Origin: Ephemerocybe angulata
Lineage: Eukaryota; Basidiomycota; Agaricomycetes; Agaricales; Psathyrellaceae
Assembly (NCBI GenBank): GCA_013368325.1
Contig: JAACJK010000168.1
Coordinates: 496,001-560,000, forward strand
Direction of reading: 5' to 3'
Length of the DNA stretch: 64,000 bases
The position numbers and the translations under genes are program-made. The notes below the pieces were generated by a model. That model worked only from the letters and a program-made list of their open reading frames with translations, ran no database searches and was not told where the DNA came from. Shown here one piece after another: positions 1-11,038 of this stretch; positions within the stretch are counted from its first letter, which is position 1, and every line of letters begins with the position of its first letter.

Positions 1-1176
1 TGGGTTCCGCACCTTGGTGGGTGGTATTTTACTCTTTAGCGCCCATGATTTGAAGACTGACCTCTGTTTCTTTAGTACAATACTGCGACAAAATCGTTCT
101 TTCGAGGAGCAGTGCACGATCTTCGTACCTATGCCCATGTCATCTTCGGCGTCCCCAACTCCGAGTCCCTCTACGTCTATAACGCCGATCGCTCCCAGAG
201 TCGAGAATTCAAAGCATTCCTTACTTGGCCTCAACCGATTCCTGGCCAAAGCTTCATCCTGCCGATTCTGTTCCCCAGAAACGTCCGCGATCAGTCGAAG
301 CTTTTCCGTAATCCGCAGCTTCCGTTGGTACATCCCCCAGTCTGAATTCTATCCCCAAACTCAGCACTCATTCTCAAACAATAGGTACTGCGGGGTCTTT
401 TGAACGGGCCCAAGTCAGTTATGCGTCCAGGCTTTACGGTTCAGAAAGCTCCGTCCCGGGCAAATGGGAGGGTATGGGGATCTACCGGGTCCACCCCTGG
501 GGCTATGTCCTACGCAATCGTTCTGGTCAGTCTCGTTGATTTCCCGTTCAATTGTCCATTCTCTAATATGCGATACTGGCAGTCTATATTAGTCAACAAC
601 ACTGACCACCATCATGCCGATGTTGGCGAGATCTCAGGGTTCCGCTATGCTGACGCGTTCGAGTTCTACAAGCAGCTCATCGTGCGTGCTCTGCAGAGCG
701 GGGGTATTGCTCAAGAACGGATGGAAGAAACGATGGATTTTTGGGATGACATTGCCTTCCCTGGTGCTAGAGCACCTAGTGCACGAGCTGGTGGTGCGCA
801 AGTTCACGATCAGGACGAGATGATTGATATGCTCGCCGCGTTTCAGATCGAAACTCCATTTGCTGCGTCCCCTCCGTCCATCCCTCAAGAAGAACCACTG
901 CACGCTCCTTCGGACGAGGAAGACTTCGTCAACAATACACCCAACCCGGGCAACGCTACCATGCAGGAAACCGAAGGCGCAGCAATCCAGTTAATTCACG
1001 ATGACCCGCTCGACACCATCGAACCCGACATCATCGTCATTTCACACCCGCCTCCCAGAAATGATGAGCTTAACAACGCAAACCCGCCTCCACCGCCGTC
1101 CAAGGCTCGGAATCCTCGACAAAAGAAGGTAGCTGAGAAACCCGTGCGCCGTTCGCAGCGTCAGCAAGAAAACTGA
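1..1176 (+). CDS. Unknown protein, 3' part of a spliced gene (5' end cut by the window)
   Basis: Coding continuity runs through exons at about 113-327, 385-525 and 583-1176, with introns 328-384 (GTACAT...AATAG) and 526-582 (GTCAGT...GGCAG). Both preserve frame; the second has no in-frame stop, so it could also be retained. The C-terminal half is low complexity and Pro/Asp/Glu-rich, and it ends in a basic tail (ARNPRQKK...VRRSQRQ) that could act as a nuclear localisation signal. I recognise no domain. The gene sits next to a decayed Copia element and may itself be of repeat origin. Exon upstream of position 113 not resolved. Confidence 0.5.
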
Positions 1177-1368
1177 GTTGGTGACTTGCCTTCGAAAGGT
1201 ATACGTCCCCTGGACCTCTTACATTGTTCCCGAGCCCATTATCTTCCAAATATCTTGCTGCCTATACACATTCATGCGCTTCATATTCACCGTAGACCTA
1301 GATATGATACATCTTTGCCTCCGAATTGCATAGATTTCGCCCCCGGCATTGAGGAACGAGGAGAATGG

Positions 1369-4300
1369 TCAGGGAATGTAGTGGTGACGTCGAACGTGGT
1401 CGAATGCTGTTCGACTGCGGCTCCGATGACGTGGGAACCGGTGATCGAACGTTCCAGATTTCGGCCGCACGGCCCACACGGCAGAGTTCGTTCCACGGCA
1501 GCGGACCGCGTTTGATCGCCGGACGGCTTTTTCCGACATAGCCGCTCCAAATGCTGTCTGCACCGCCGCCTGCAACCTATCATATGCCATGTAGTAGGCC
1601 ATAGATGTGCCCACATCGTTACAAAAGACGTCGAGTGGGAGATCGTACATGGTCCGAATTGAATCGAAGATGGGAGTAGCTCGTAAGGCTTGTTCCATAT
1701 CAACATCATCATCTCCTGCCTGAAAATCCTCAGCAACGAGTGGTGGTATCTCGGCCAAGTTTTCCTCCTGAATAGGTGGCGGATTGTTTCTGTTGTCACC
1801 CCCTCGATCTGCCACCACATCACCCCCTTGACGTCGAGCGTGTGGTTGAGTGCCTCGTCGTTGCACCCCATGGAGCAGCTGGAAGTCTGTCAATGCTCTG
1901 GTGGAGGCACGAACAGGACATGTGCTCTGCGACACCAAGGGAGGTGCACCGACAGGACGTGGAATGAACGAGGGCTGAGGAGGAGGATCGGGGAAAGCAG
2001 GAGCAGGAATAGGACCAATTTCAGGGGACGGAGGTGTGAAGGGAGATTCGGGTATGGCAGGTTTGGTCTGGGTTTGGCGTGTTGGACTAGGAGGAGTAGA
2101 GGGATGATACTCTGGTCGATGTGTGTCTGCTTTAGGCACAGAGCCTTGTGCAGGTCGTTTGGGAGTGCGCACCACTGGGTTCTCTCCATCGTCATCACTA
2201 TCACTCTCATCGGAATCATCGTTGCGATGATTAGGAGGAGGTGGAGGAGATGGGAGAACGACGGGTGGCTTAGCAGGTAGTGGCGTAGGATCATTAGCAG
2301 CGTCTGGCCATATGTCCCGAATGCTGACAGGTACCTGAACCTGTGGATTGGCTTTGGTCGATAGTCCTGGGAAGGATTTCTCGTCGAAGATGATGTCGCG
2401 TGATATGACGACTTTCTTCGTGCTTGGGTTGTAGCACTTCCAGCCCTTGTATCCTGGTTCGAAACCAATAAAGATACAGAGTTCTGCATGTGGTTGGAGG
2501 TTGGTGCGGTCTTTTCGTGTGATGTTTACGAATGCACGGCAGCCAAAGACTCGGAACATGGAGATATCAGGCTTGGATTTGTGCCAAACTTCATAGGAGG
2601 TCGTGTTTGAAAGCGCAGAGGAGGGGGTGGCATTGAGGATCTCGGTGTAGTAGAGGACAGCAGCGCCCCAGAACATCATAGGGAGAGATGCCTGGTTGAG
2701 CATGGCGATTACTCCTTCTGCCAAGGTGTGGTTCAGACGTTCGCTAACACCATTTTGCTGAGGCGTAGCCTTGACGGTGTGCTGGCGTGTGATCCCACGT
2801 TCTGTGCACCAAGACTCGAAGTTCTTGCCAATGTATTCTCCTCCTTTGTCGTCGCGGAGCTCCTTGACCTTGACTCCGTGCTTTCGTTCTACTTCAGCAA
2901 TGAAGTCTTTGAAGGCCTGGAAGGCGTCGCTCTTGCGCTTCAATAGGTAAACCTTCTTGAATCGTGAGTGGTCATCAATGAAGACGATCCAGTACTGGTA
3001 CCCGACAGGTGTCTGGGTGCTGAGAGGTCCATGGACATCCGAGTGGATACGTCCTAGGAGCTCGGTGGAGCGATGCTCCGATAGATGAGGGAATGGATCC
3101 CGATGTTGCTTCCCAGCTATGCAGTGCTCACAGATATCCTGGAGCGATGATTCCTCGTGTACCAAGACGCCAGTGGCAAGGTCATGACGAAGTAGGGTAT
3201 CCAGTCTGTCCTTGCCGATGTGCCCTAATCGTTGGTGCAGTAGTTCCTTCTCAACTCTAGTCGCAAATGCGGCCATCGTGTCGTCGCGCGTGAGCGTGGA
3301 CCCATCTAAGGATCCTGTGCATCCGCGAATGGTAGCTGTGACTAGAAGCTTGCCATTTTTAAAGAATTCAAGGGAGTCGCCTTCAATGACAACTCGCATC
3401 TTTTTCTTCTTAACAACGTAGAGGATAGAGAAGAGATTGTTGCGCAGAGTAGGAACATATAGTACATCATCGAATATCAAAGTCTCTCCGGTCTTTCCGT
3501 GTATGACCGGCGTATACCACACTTGTCCCTGCCCTGTAGCCCAGACCACCTCGTCGTTGGCGAGTGAGATGGGGACCTTCACCGGAACCATGTTCCGGAT
3601 CCAGTCGTGGTGTGGCGTCATATGTGAGGTTGCACCTGAGTCTGGGTTTCAGGAAGTGTCAGTGGGCGTACTGGCAGAGTGACGGACGAGGGGACTTGCG
3701 ATGTGGGCAACTTGAGCGAGCATGGCCTTCTGGTCGTTGTCAGGAGCAGAGGTGGAGGGGGAAGAGGCAGCGTTGGCTTCCTGAGCCTTCAGCGCCTTCT
3801 TGTTTGCCCTCTTCTTGAGCTGGTAGCAGTCCTCAGACCCATGGGAGTTCTGCGCACCGTGGATCCTGCACTTGTACTTCGGCGTCTCGCTGGTGCTTCC
3901 AGAGGCGCGAAGGGCAGATGCCTTGGCATTGGCAGTGTTCTGCTTGAGAACATCAGACTTTCGGAGATGTTTGAGGATCTCCGAGGCGTTCATGGTGCTC
4001 TCGTCGAGGTGGTTGAGAGTGTGCCGAAGCATCTCGTCGTCCTTGCCAATGAGACCGATGGCAATCATGCTGAGTGCCAGGTCCTCGGTGAGCTTGGCTG
4101 CGCTGTATCCGTCGGTGTACGTTGAAGCCGTGTAGGTATTCGTGGCTCGGACGTAGGATGATGCGGTATAGACAGGTGGAGAGGGGAGCAGGTTTGCGAG
4201 GCGAGCTCCAAGGGCGAGAGTGCGAGATCCGAAGTCAGCATAGCCTTCTTCCTCGTGGCTAGCGTCTCCCTTGCGGAGGCTGACAAGCTCCTGGAGGATG

Positions 4301-4632
4301 GTAGCACGAGATCCAGAGGTCTTGGACTCGTAGGTTTCCAGGAGAGCTTCTCAGATAGCGGGGAGGTCATTCATGGGAATCCCTGCGAGGAGATTCTCAA
4401 TCTGAGCATGGTCGAGGGTGCTGCGGATGTAGCCGATGGTTTTGGATCGCGCTTGGTTGAAGAACGCCTTCTCCGATGCAGAGCCGGAAAGAGGGAATTC
4501 CTCTGCCCTAGTGAGGATGTCGTGGGCGCAGAAGCTGAACGACTTGTTGATGATGTTGTTCTTCCATTGCTGGAAGGTAGCATCGGTCAGCATGACTACG
4601 CTTTCAGAGCTGGACGTGTTGTCTGTTGCCAT
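1369..4632 (-). mobile_element. Decayed Ty1/Copia retrotransposon gag-pol (gag, protease, integrase; no RT/RNase H)
   Basis: One minus-strand frame from the ATG at 4632 to 1369 encodes in order: a Copia-type Gag; a compact His/Cys zinc-knuckle-like stretch (CRIHG...H...EDC, about 3900-3850); an aspartic protease start with the DSGATSH catalytic signature just downstream of 3651; a GAG-pre-integrase HLGH-type segment (RLGHIGKDRL); and an rve integrase core with DVHGPL, DDHSR and the PQQNGVSERLNHT motif. Two in-frame TGA codons (4351-4353 and 3649-3651) interrupt it, so it is non-functional as read. Sequence after the integrase loses Copia similarity and no YVDD reverse transcriptase or RNase H follows, so the element is also 3'-truncated. 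It lies outside the large insertion. Confidence 0.88.
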
Positions 4633-4809
4633 AGCGAGAGGACTTGTGGAAGAGCGAGTAGGGGAGTAATGGAGGGGAGCACTCTTGGGCGAAAATCACC
4701 ACAAGAATAGTGGAATGATGCTAAGAGGAGTATACTCCGAGATAGCGAGGGGAGCGAGGGTGAGGTCGGATGGTGATCGTAACGGGCGATGGTAGCGATA
4801 ACACGCGGT

Positions 4810-5220
4810 GTCTGATTACAAAACAAGTGTTGCTTATCAGAGGAGCCCGGGGCTCATAACTTGTCAAACTGTTAAGTTTGGATAAGTTCTGACCACGTCT
4901 GTGAGTGGGAAGAGTTCGATTAGACTTGTAATAACTATACAATATACATGATACGCACCTGTGAGTGGGAAGAGTTCGATGGGGACTCAACCGCTCACAG
5001 TGTGGACTATATACTGTATGAGAACAATGATCGATCTATTTACGGAACAATAGAGTCAGAGAACAATGATCGATCTATCTATAGAACAATAAAGTGACAA
5101 CCATCAATAGAATGATAGATGGAATGATTGATAGAATAGAATGATGAAAGAATGACAGATAGAATGATGAAATGAAAGAAGCGTCGAAAAGCTATGTATC
5201 AAATGATGATGAAGGTAACA
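4810..5220 (-). repeat. Candidate 5' LTR of the Copia element
   Basis: Read on the minus strand this stretch begins TGTTACC (5220) and ends ...TCAGACA (4810), the TG...CA arrangement of an LTR. It lies directly upstream of the gag ATG at 4632. No second LTR is available for comparison because the element is truncated, and I could not identify a convincing primer-binding site, so the boundaries are tentative. Confidence 0.3.
4898..5190. repeat. Short direct repeats and AATGA-rich low-complexity tract
   Basis: A 20-bp string (GTGAGTGGGAAGAGTTCGAT) occurs at about 4901 and again at about 4961. A second pair (GAGAACAATGATCGATCTAT) occurs at about 5020 and 5059. From 5100 the sequence becomes an imperfect AATGATAGA-type repeat. 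The tract falls within the candidate LTR. Confidence 0.7.
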
Positions 5221-5890
5221 TGAGCATTGCCTTCTAACATTATTGCATGCCGTCTCCTCATCAACATGAGGAAGGTAGAAGACCCTACCAGCGGGACCAT
5301 AGTCTCTTCAATATTGTTTGAGCCCCCTCGCGCCAGTCACATGTCACAGCAGTGGAGGGGGGATGAAGATGAAGAGCTCGGGAGACTGGCTAACATAACT
5401 CCATTCGCAGGTCTCGGACGACGCATCAGAATTGTCTGATAACCAGGGGCTCTGTGGACGATATTTATTTAAGATCCGTAAGGTAGACCCGGTGGAAAAC
5501 GAGAGGAAGAGGTCACCGTTGATTAGATTGTTGAAGGCGATATCATCAAACCACGTTGGAGGTTGGCTCGTCTCCTCCCGCGCAAGAGAGTCTGGGCCTG
5601 TCAAAGCTCAGCCCCGCCCCAGAATGATTGGCTGAGTATAGAGTGACTTAATAAACCGTGATTTGGGGAAGGCTTCCTACCAAAGGTCCGAGAATCCAGG
5701 CATACGTTCGATGGACAACGCAACATCATGGATTTGACTGTGGAGCCCAACTGTTTTATCTACGACTAGGTAACCAGTAAAGTCCCTTATGATCAAGTCC
5801 ATGTACCTGTACCGAAACCTGTTGTTCTCCCTCCTTTCCTCCCCGTCCGCTGCAGCATGCTGTAACTACTTGTTGACATCGAATTCCCAT
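5221..5890. other. Intergenic stretch without a confident gene
   Basis: A minus-strand open stretch of 86 codons (5344-5604) has a plausible amino-acid composition but no recognisable domain or clear splice partners. I see no other supported feature before the tRNA. Confidence 0.4.
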
Positions 5891-5970
5891 GGTTCTATAG
5901 TGTAGTGGTCATCACTCGAGATTCTGATTCCTCACATTCTCGAAACCCAGGTTCGAACCCTGGTAGGACC
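5891..5970 (+). tRNA. tRNA-Gln (anticodon CTG) with a short anticodon-loop intron
   Basis: The acceptor stem GGTTCTA pairs with TAGGACC (one G-T wobble). The D-arm region TAGTGTAGTGGTCATCAC and the T-arm CCAGG-TTCGAAC-CCTGG are canonical A and B boxes. The anticodon stem CGAGA/TCTCG encloses TTCTGA plus about 9 extra bases and T, so removing the intron leaves a 7-base loop with anticodon CTG (Gln). The mature length is about 71 nt without CCA. A T4 run follows at 5981-5984, the expected RNA polymerase III terminator. The sequence closely resembles the fungal tRNA-Gln pattern. Confidence 0.93.
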
Positions 5971-6173
5971 TTAAGTTCACTTTTGTCCGGTACGGATAGT
6001 GACTTCCCAGTGGTGAGCTTGAAAGTCGAGTGACTGAGTGACTCGAGTATCGCATGTATCTGACCTGCGTTAGTCTAAATCCTTTGAACTATTTTTGAAA
6101 AATGAAAACACAACTCGGTACACAATGAGTAAAGACATATCTCTCCTTCAACGCTCTACAGGGCAAGTCACAA

Positions 6174-7858
6174 TCATCGAGTGTAAGGGCTACGCGCTCG
6201 AATATCTGCCCCCTTAAAGTATAGATATATCGGGAACGGAATGCCTATCACGATAGCAATGCCTGCCAGTCATGCTGCCAGTAGCTTACCATTCAAATTC
6301 CAGATCAAAACACGACCTATGGCAGCAAGAATCGAAGCGACTCACTGTGCAGGATCCACCGTATCCGAGCCTGTCAGTCATCCGTTGTCCGAAACGAGGG
6401 AAAGCGAACCCAAGCATTGACCGAAATACCTTTCGAGGGAAAGTTAGCTGCGCTTGACAAGGGACTAAGTCACTAAAGTCACTCACAGAAGCCGCCCCTG
6501 TAACGCTTGCGGCGAAGGTGAAGGCGTCTATTAGATATAGCTGGATGGGAAGGCTGATGTGTTCGCTTAGTCCGCCATAATTCAAGGTGTGCTATATGTG
6601 AAGCCCCAACTCACTATGCAGTCATAACGCCTACCATAGGTCGACTGGTTAGCGCTCTCAGGCTTTGAGGTACACTGTAATCGTGCATGAACGTACCTGC
6701 GCCATATATCGTCATACCTATCACTGGCATTATCCAGTGCAACTTCGCCTGGGCCGACCATCCATACCAGCTAGCAAATAAGCGTGTACGTTAGCCAAGC
6801 TTAACACTACTCGACATATATGAGCAGGAGGGCATACAGTAAACCGATAGGGCAGATCACCGAAGCGATCATCAACACAGGCATCCGCATTTCCGGTGTT
6901 CCTTTTCCTCCATTTTTCGCTGATAGCTAACGGGATCGAGAATAAGATATATATGATTCCAAGAGGGTGAGCCCTACCTTCATGTAGAGCCGGTCAGAGA
7001 ACTTTGCGCACGCGAAAGTTGCTGCCATGAAACCGAATCCAAGCCCGAAGTACATCAGCCCACCAATACCAGAACCGAACCCGTACGTATCTCTGAAAAA
7101 CTCTGGAATGTGTGTTACAGTGCGTAGTTTGTTCTCAAGAATACTCAGGACTCACTTGCAAATGTAGCGAACATTAGATAGTAGATACCTTCACGCAGCC
7201 ATGGCAAGAGTGAGATTATATGGTTATGGGATTCAGGCCCGTCAGAAACATACCGTAGTTGCTAGATTCCGAGAGACAGTTAGCACGCGCTGAGACACTG
7301 ATCTAGGGGACTCCACTCACAATGCCTGGTATAGGCTCAAGAGGAAGCAAACATAGCTTCTCGTCAAAAGGACGACTGGACGAGAAAGATTCGTCCATAT
7401 GACCTGACTCTTCGTTCCACCATGCGCCGCCAAGACACTTGGATTCAAGCGCTCTGCAACTTCAACATTTCCTTCCTTAATCGCTCGTTTCCATCGTATC
7501 ACAGGAGCATAGGTTTCTCGCAGGAGTGGGATACCAATCACACTCAAAATGGCGCAAAGGACTGAATATCTCCCCTCAATTTCTCCAAGCATGAGTGAGA
7601 ACGTGTCACGTACTGGCAATTAAAATGAACAACCACTTTACACCGAGGCTCTGGGTGATATATCCACCTGCGATAGGCCCCAACGTTGGGCCTACAAAAG
7701 CCTGGTATAAGTGTATCCTGACAAAGCGCGTGACAAGGACGTACCAAGCAAAGGTGCCAGTGTCAGAATTGCCATGGCCGACGCACGGTCGTTCTCTGAG
7801 AATAGGTCGCTAATGGAACCATTTGCGATAGCTGGAGGTGCGCTGCTGGAGAATCCCG
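6174..7858 (-). CDS. MFS transporter (DHA1-type), C-terminal part: exons 5-17 of the split gene
   Basis: Exons (descending): 7745-7858, 7614-7691, 7321-7561, 7254-7261 (8-nt microexon), 7156-7188, 6978-7102, 6838-6926, 6697-6770, 6615-6630, 6487-6553, 6360-6429, 6290-6316, 6174-6262, ending at TGA 6174-6176. All have GT/AG borders and matching phases. The product contains the MFS motif C-like GPTLGPIAGGY, the RETYAPV loop typical of fungal drug:H+ antiporters, and TM segments through ADIRARSPYTR at the C-terminus. The substrate is unknown; the protein would sit in the plasma membrane. The first exon starts in mid-protein at GFSSSAPP with a 2-nt carry, so the gene lacks its start here. The missing 188 codons are at 61575-62340 on the same strand. 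Confidence 0.92.
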
Positions 7859-7883
7859 CTATTTGAGGTGATTAAATGATGTT

Positions 7884-7921
7884 GTCAGGCTTCGGGTGGT
7901 AATGCAGTTCCGAGGCCATTT
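7884..7921 (+). repeat. Left inverted repeat of the large insertion
   Basis: TCCGAGGCCATTT at 7909-7921 is the exact reverse complement of 61506-61518. Outside it, GTCAGGCTTCGGG resembles the reverse complement of the right edge (GTCGCTTCGCG). It lies about 50 bp from MFS exon 5. Confidence 0.6.
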
Positions 7922-8082
7922 ATGGAATCGGGTACTTTCCGCGGCGGAAAAAGTGCCAAGCAATTTCCGGAAATAAAGCAACGTGACTTTGATGGCACGT
8001 GGTTGCCAAGATCCACGATCCAACAGTTCAAGGGTTCAACTACCGGTGCCGCCATTTTCGTTCTACCTTGGTGTACACTACA

Positions 8083-8100
8083 TTTTCGGCCAGCTGAAAA
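8083..8100 (+). repeat. Palindromic motif copy (GGCCAGC type)
   Basis: TTTTCGGCCAGCTGAAAA, one mismatch between arms; leftmost copy, about 220 bp inside the insertion. Confidence 0.75.
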
Positions 8101-8139
8101 CCCCCACAACCTGTCAAAACTATATCTTATACGAAGGTT

Positions 8140-8251
8140 ACTATGCAATCGATTTGCATGCGCGGCATTTAACCGAACGTCGACTTGTACCCAGTCAACG
8201 ACACATACCCTTCACGGCAGACATAGACCCCAATAGTGTCCTGGAGGCACA
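8140..8251 (+). pseudogene. Fragment of a paralogue of the unknown gene at 12170-13378
   Basis: The translation IDLHARHLTERRLVPSQ...HIPFTADIDPN matches IDMHARYLTERRFVPSQ...HIPFTPDIDPN of the 12.2-13.4 kb gene over about 37 residues, then similarity is lost. There are no flanking exons or start codon, so this is a relic. Confidence 0.75.
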
Positions 8252-9752
8252 CCAAGCCATGCGAATTGACAGCCGCATCCGATGCAAACGCCGCAGCCCA
8301 ACTCGCCTGGAGGAAAGAAAGCGCCTGTGAGTACAAAGTAGACTTGTTCATGAACCGCCGTACTCACCAACGTCACATCCAGCCTTCTTGGATCTCCACC
8401 TCAAGCCAACCTTACACGTCCTCCCCAGGCCGTCCACTCCCGCATACCTCCAGCACCCGAACCCGGCGTCCTACCCAGCCACCGCGACAACGATGGTGAA
8501 AACGCCGGCCAAACTCGACGCCCAGCGCGATCAACCCACCGTCACCTTTTACCTCTATCGTCTCTGTCGTCGTGGGGCTGGCGCGTCGCCCGCCGTCGCA
8601 ACGCTCATACCGAAACCCACAACGCTTCCTACCCATCCTCTCTGCCCCCATCGGCAATCACAGCATCCTCGCCGAAGTCCACGCAGGAGCCTCCCTCTTG
8701 ATCCTCCAACCTCATCACCCAACCCCATCTCGGTTCCTCATCAGGAGCGACACCAGCAGAAGGAACGTCGTAGCAACGCAGCCTGATGCACACCCTAAAG
8801 CGATAATGGATGCGCCCACGAGCACGAGGAATAGGGGCCGGAAGATGGGTCGGGGGTCTGTAACGGGGAAAAGTGTGGCTCATATGGCGGCCGGTTCGGG
8901 CGTAGGTGTAATTGGTACGACGATGCGGAGGGTGTCAACGATGGAGCGGCTATGTGAGAGTCGGCGCCGGTGTCAGTGACGGGGACTGGCAATGTCACTT
9001 TTTCCACCACAGCAACGACCTCCACCACTTCGACGACGACGACGACAGGCACGGATAGTACCAGTACGACGGAGGTGGGCTGAACAGGCTTCCTTCACTG
9101 TTCCTACCATTTCTGAAGTTATCTTAGAAATCTCTCGTCTCTAAACCGCCCGTACCTGTGAAAGACGCGCGCGAAGGGAAAAAGCGAAAACGCGCGAAGC
9201 CGCCCACTTCAATATGGCCGGAGGACCGACGGTCCGTCATGTGGAGGGCCAGTAAGTGGCAACTGAGGATGAAGTGATGGAAGGGTGAAGATGAGGATGT
9301 AATTACAGCCCATGTTACACTCGTAGTATATCGTGATTGCATTAAGTGTTTTTTTAACGAGCCTATTGGAGAGATGTTGACAATGGAGAGAGATGAAACA
9401 TTCTTCGTCGTCCACGTCCGGGTCCCCATCCGCGTTCCCAGCACACCTGACTCTGAGCGGCCCGCTTCCCCATCGCGCAAAACGAGTACAGTAGCCTGCA
9501 CGCCTCACAAATCCACAAACGAACCCAACCCGGCGAGACATGCAGGGAGCACTCATCTTCGCCAAAGCTCCCAACTGGTCTGGAAGAAGCGAAGCGGCGG
9601 GTGCTCAACCAGACAGTGGCGCGCATAGTACCCAACTCATATAGCAAACTCTTAGTTACGTAAACCAATAGCACTAATGGTATCATGTATGTCCAAGGGA
9701 CTGCGGATGAACTTTTAAGTTATTGGGCTCAGTGGGCGCTAAGTGGGCACAG
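8252..9752. other. Gene-poor stretch with Ser/Thr- and Pro-rich coding remnants
   Basis: Open frames overlap on both strands with no consistent splice structure. At about 8990-9082 the plus strand encodes a Thr/Ser-rich tail (TTATTSTTSTTTTTG) ending at a TGA, as in cell-wall or mucin-like proteins. No intact upstream part is recognised. I see no supportable gene. Confidence 0.35.
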
Positions 9753-9862
9753 GGATTTTCTACCAGGCGGAAAAAAGGAGCGTGCGCAAACATGCCCTTG
9801 TTTACCAACTTGGGGCCCATAAAGCGAAACCAATGGCTCCAGTCCTGATCTTCCGTTCGCGA
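9753..9862 (+). repeat. Diverged copy of the segment at about 56915-57015
   Basis: This stretch and 56915-57015 share GGGATTTTC..CCAG.C.GAAA followed by blocks such as CATAAAGCGA and CAATGGCTCC. Here it abuts the 0.9 kb duplication directly. At the right end it is separated from that duplication by the F-box gene at 57268-58665. Confidence 0.6.
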
Positions 9863-10764
9863 ATGAGACCGTTCTCGCATCAAACGTGGCAGGCCGAAAA
9901 TGGAAAGAGGCTTAAGCACCGAGATGGGGACTGAAGCGCCCAGGGGGCCTCCAAGGTCGATGCTTATGCCAATCCTTTGGGGCTATTGAGGGGCACTTCA
10001 TGTTCTTAATCTACTAATTTTCAACAATAAAAAAGGTATTTAAGTCGCATTTTCGTCGCTGTCCCTCTTCAACCGCGACCACCATGGCGCAGGTAAGTGA
10101 TTCCGGCCTTTCACTTGTGGGACGCTCTGGGTATGCTTCTGACGACTTTAGATCGACTACCCACCGGTATTCTGCCTGAGAGACCAGTGGCCCGACCGGG
10201 AGTTCCATCTCGATATGCCGCCTGATGACATTGACGGCATGGTGCGCAACGAAGGGCTCGCTGTACGGGAAGCGGCGCGCATGGCGCGACACCGTCCGGG
10301 ATGCAACAACCTGAGATGGGTCATCGTGTGAGTACCATTCCTCCCATGACCCGCAACGCTTACCCCGACCACAGCAAGTTTATGCACGTCACGGAAGCCG
10401 ACACCCGCCCCCGCATCACGGTCCGCGGTCTTAACAGGAGCGGCCGGACCTGCGCCACGCTCCACGTCCACGACCGGCACAACCACCAGACCTTCGTTGG
10501 GCCAGGGCGCGCCTACGACCTCAGACGACTTTGTCTCCTCGACGAAACCTACCTCTACTAAGGTGAGTCCCCGCCTCCCGATCATTTGGGTGGAGCTGAT
10601 GGGCGCCTGCACCTTAGCCAGGCGCCTACCTGCTCCCTCCAAATACCCGACTAGTTTCCCTTACTGCATTTGATACTATATACCTTCATTATTTATACCA
10701 ATGCTTCATCACAATCACATTTTTCTTTCTTATCATTTCACTTCTATGTACTTTACAAATGAAT
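9863..10764 (+). repeat. Near-terminal 0.9 kb direct duplication, left copy
   Basis: Nearly identical to 58721-59687 in the same orientation. Similarity starts at ATGAGACCG and ends at AAATGAAT in both copies. Up to the ATG of the enclosed gene I see no indel (constant offset 48858). It contains a complete small spliced gene and, in its 3' region, a hairpin (GGCGCCTG...CAGGCGCC) at 10602-10626. A motif-like GGCAGGCCGAAAATGG sits at 9888-9903. Confidence 0.92.
10084..10561 (+). CDS. Small unknown protein, 123 aa (copy 1)
   Basis: Three exons, 10084-10092, 10152-10327 and 10375-10561, with GTAAGT...TTTAG and GTGAGT...CACAG introns; the total is 372 nt. The start ATG follows CCACC, a good eukaryotic start context. 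The product is soluble and His/Arg/Asp-rich with no signal peptide or TM segment and no domain I recognise. Differences from copy 2 that I noted in the coding part are one silent (Pro) and one Val/Ile change, suggesting recent duplication or conservation of the protein. The unspliced minus-strand frames over it are shadows. Confidence 0.75.
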
Positions 10765-10765
10765 G

Positions 10766-10910
10766 TTAGGCGCCCGCGCTGGAAACGATCACATGCAGTG
10801 ACGGAGTTCGAAAGCGGTCAACACGTGAGGCTTATACCGACTTCACGGATCGCGCCCAAACTTCGACCCCGCACTCATGTTTTTGGGAACACAACGACGA
10901 CGGCCTTTAC
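10766..10910 (+). repeat. Three-copy intergenic repeat (copy 1) plus a second shared block
   Basis: TTAGGCGC...CGATCACATGCAGTGACGGAGTT...CACGTGAGGC recurs at about 22268 and 31145. The following block around 10873-10907 (GCACTCAT...ACACAACGACGACGGCC) recurs at about 61100-61132. Confidence 0.75.
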
Positions 10911-11038
10911 GTGGGCGGGGAGCACACCATCCAACATGTCAATGGCCTTCCGAGACCACTATGAGATGCACGTAGTGTTTCTGACAGAACGCGCGCTCAC
11001 CTCGTAGACAGACTTGTCACCAGCACCGCTTGCAACAC

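Noticed and set aside
1287..1871. Possible reverse-transcriptase part of the Copia element
   Set aside because: No YVDD or other RT motif in any frame; similarity to Copia stops after the integrase region.
8795..9052. Minus-strand Val-rich frame
   Set aside because: It is the antisense of a Thr-rich ACG/ACC repeat on the plus strand; composition reflects low complexity, not a membrane protein.
10014..10642. Long minus-strand open frames over the 0.9 kb duplication (also 58872-59629)
   Set aside because: They are antisense to the well-spliced 123-aa gene and show no domain; identical in both copies only because the DNA is duplicated.
10595..10665. Helitron 3' end (hairpin followed by CTAG at about 10650) for the 0.9 kb duplication
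   Set aside because: The CTAG is not conserved in the right copy (CTCG) and similarity continues about 100 bp past it to AAATGAAT.
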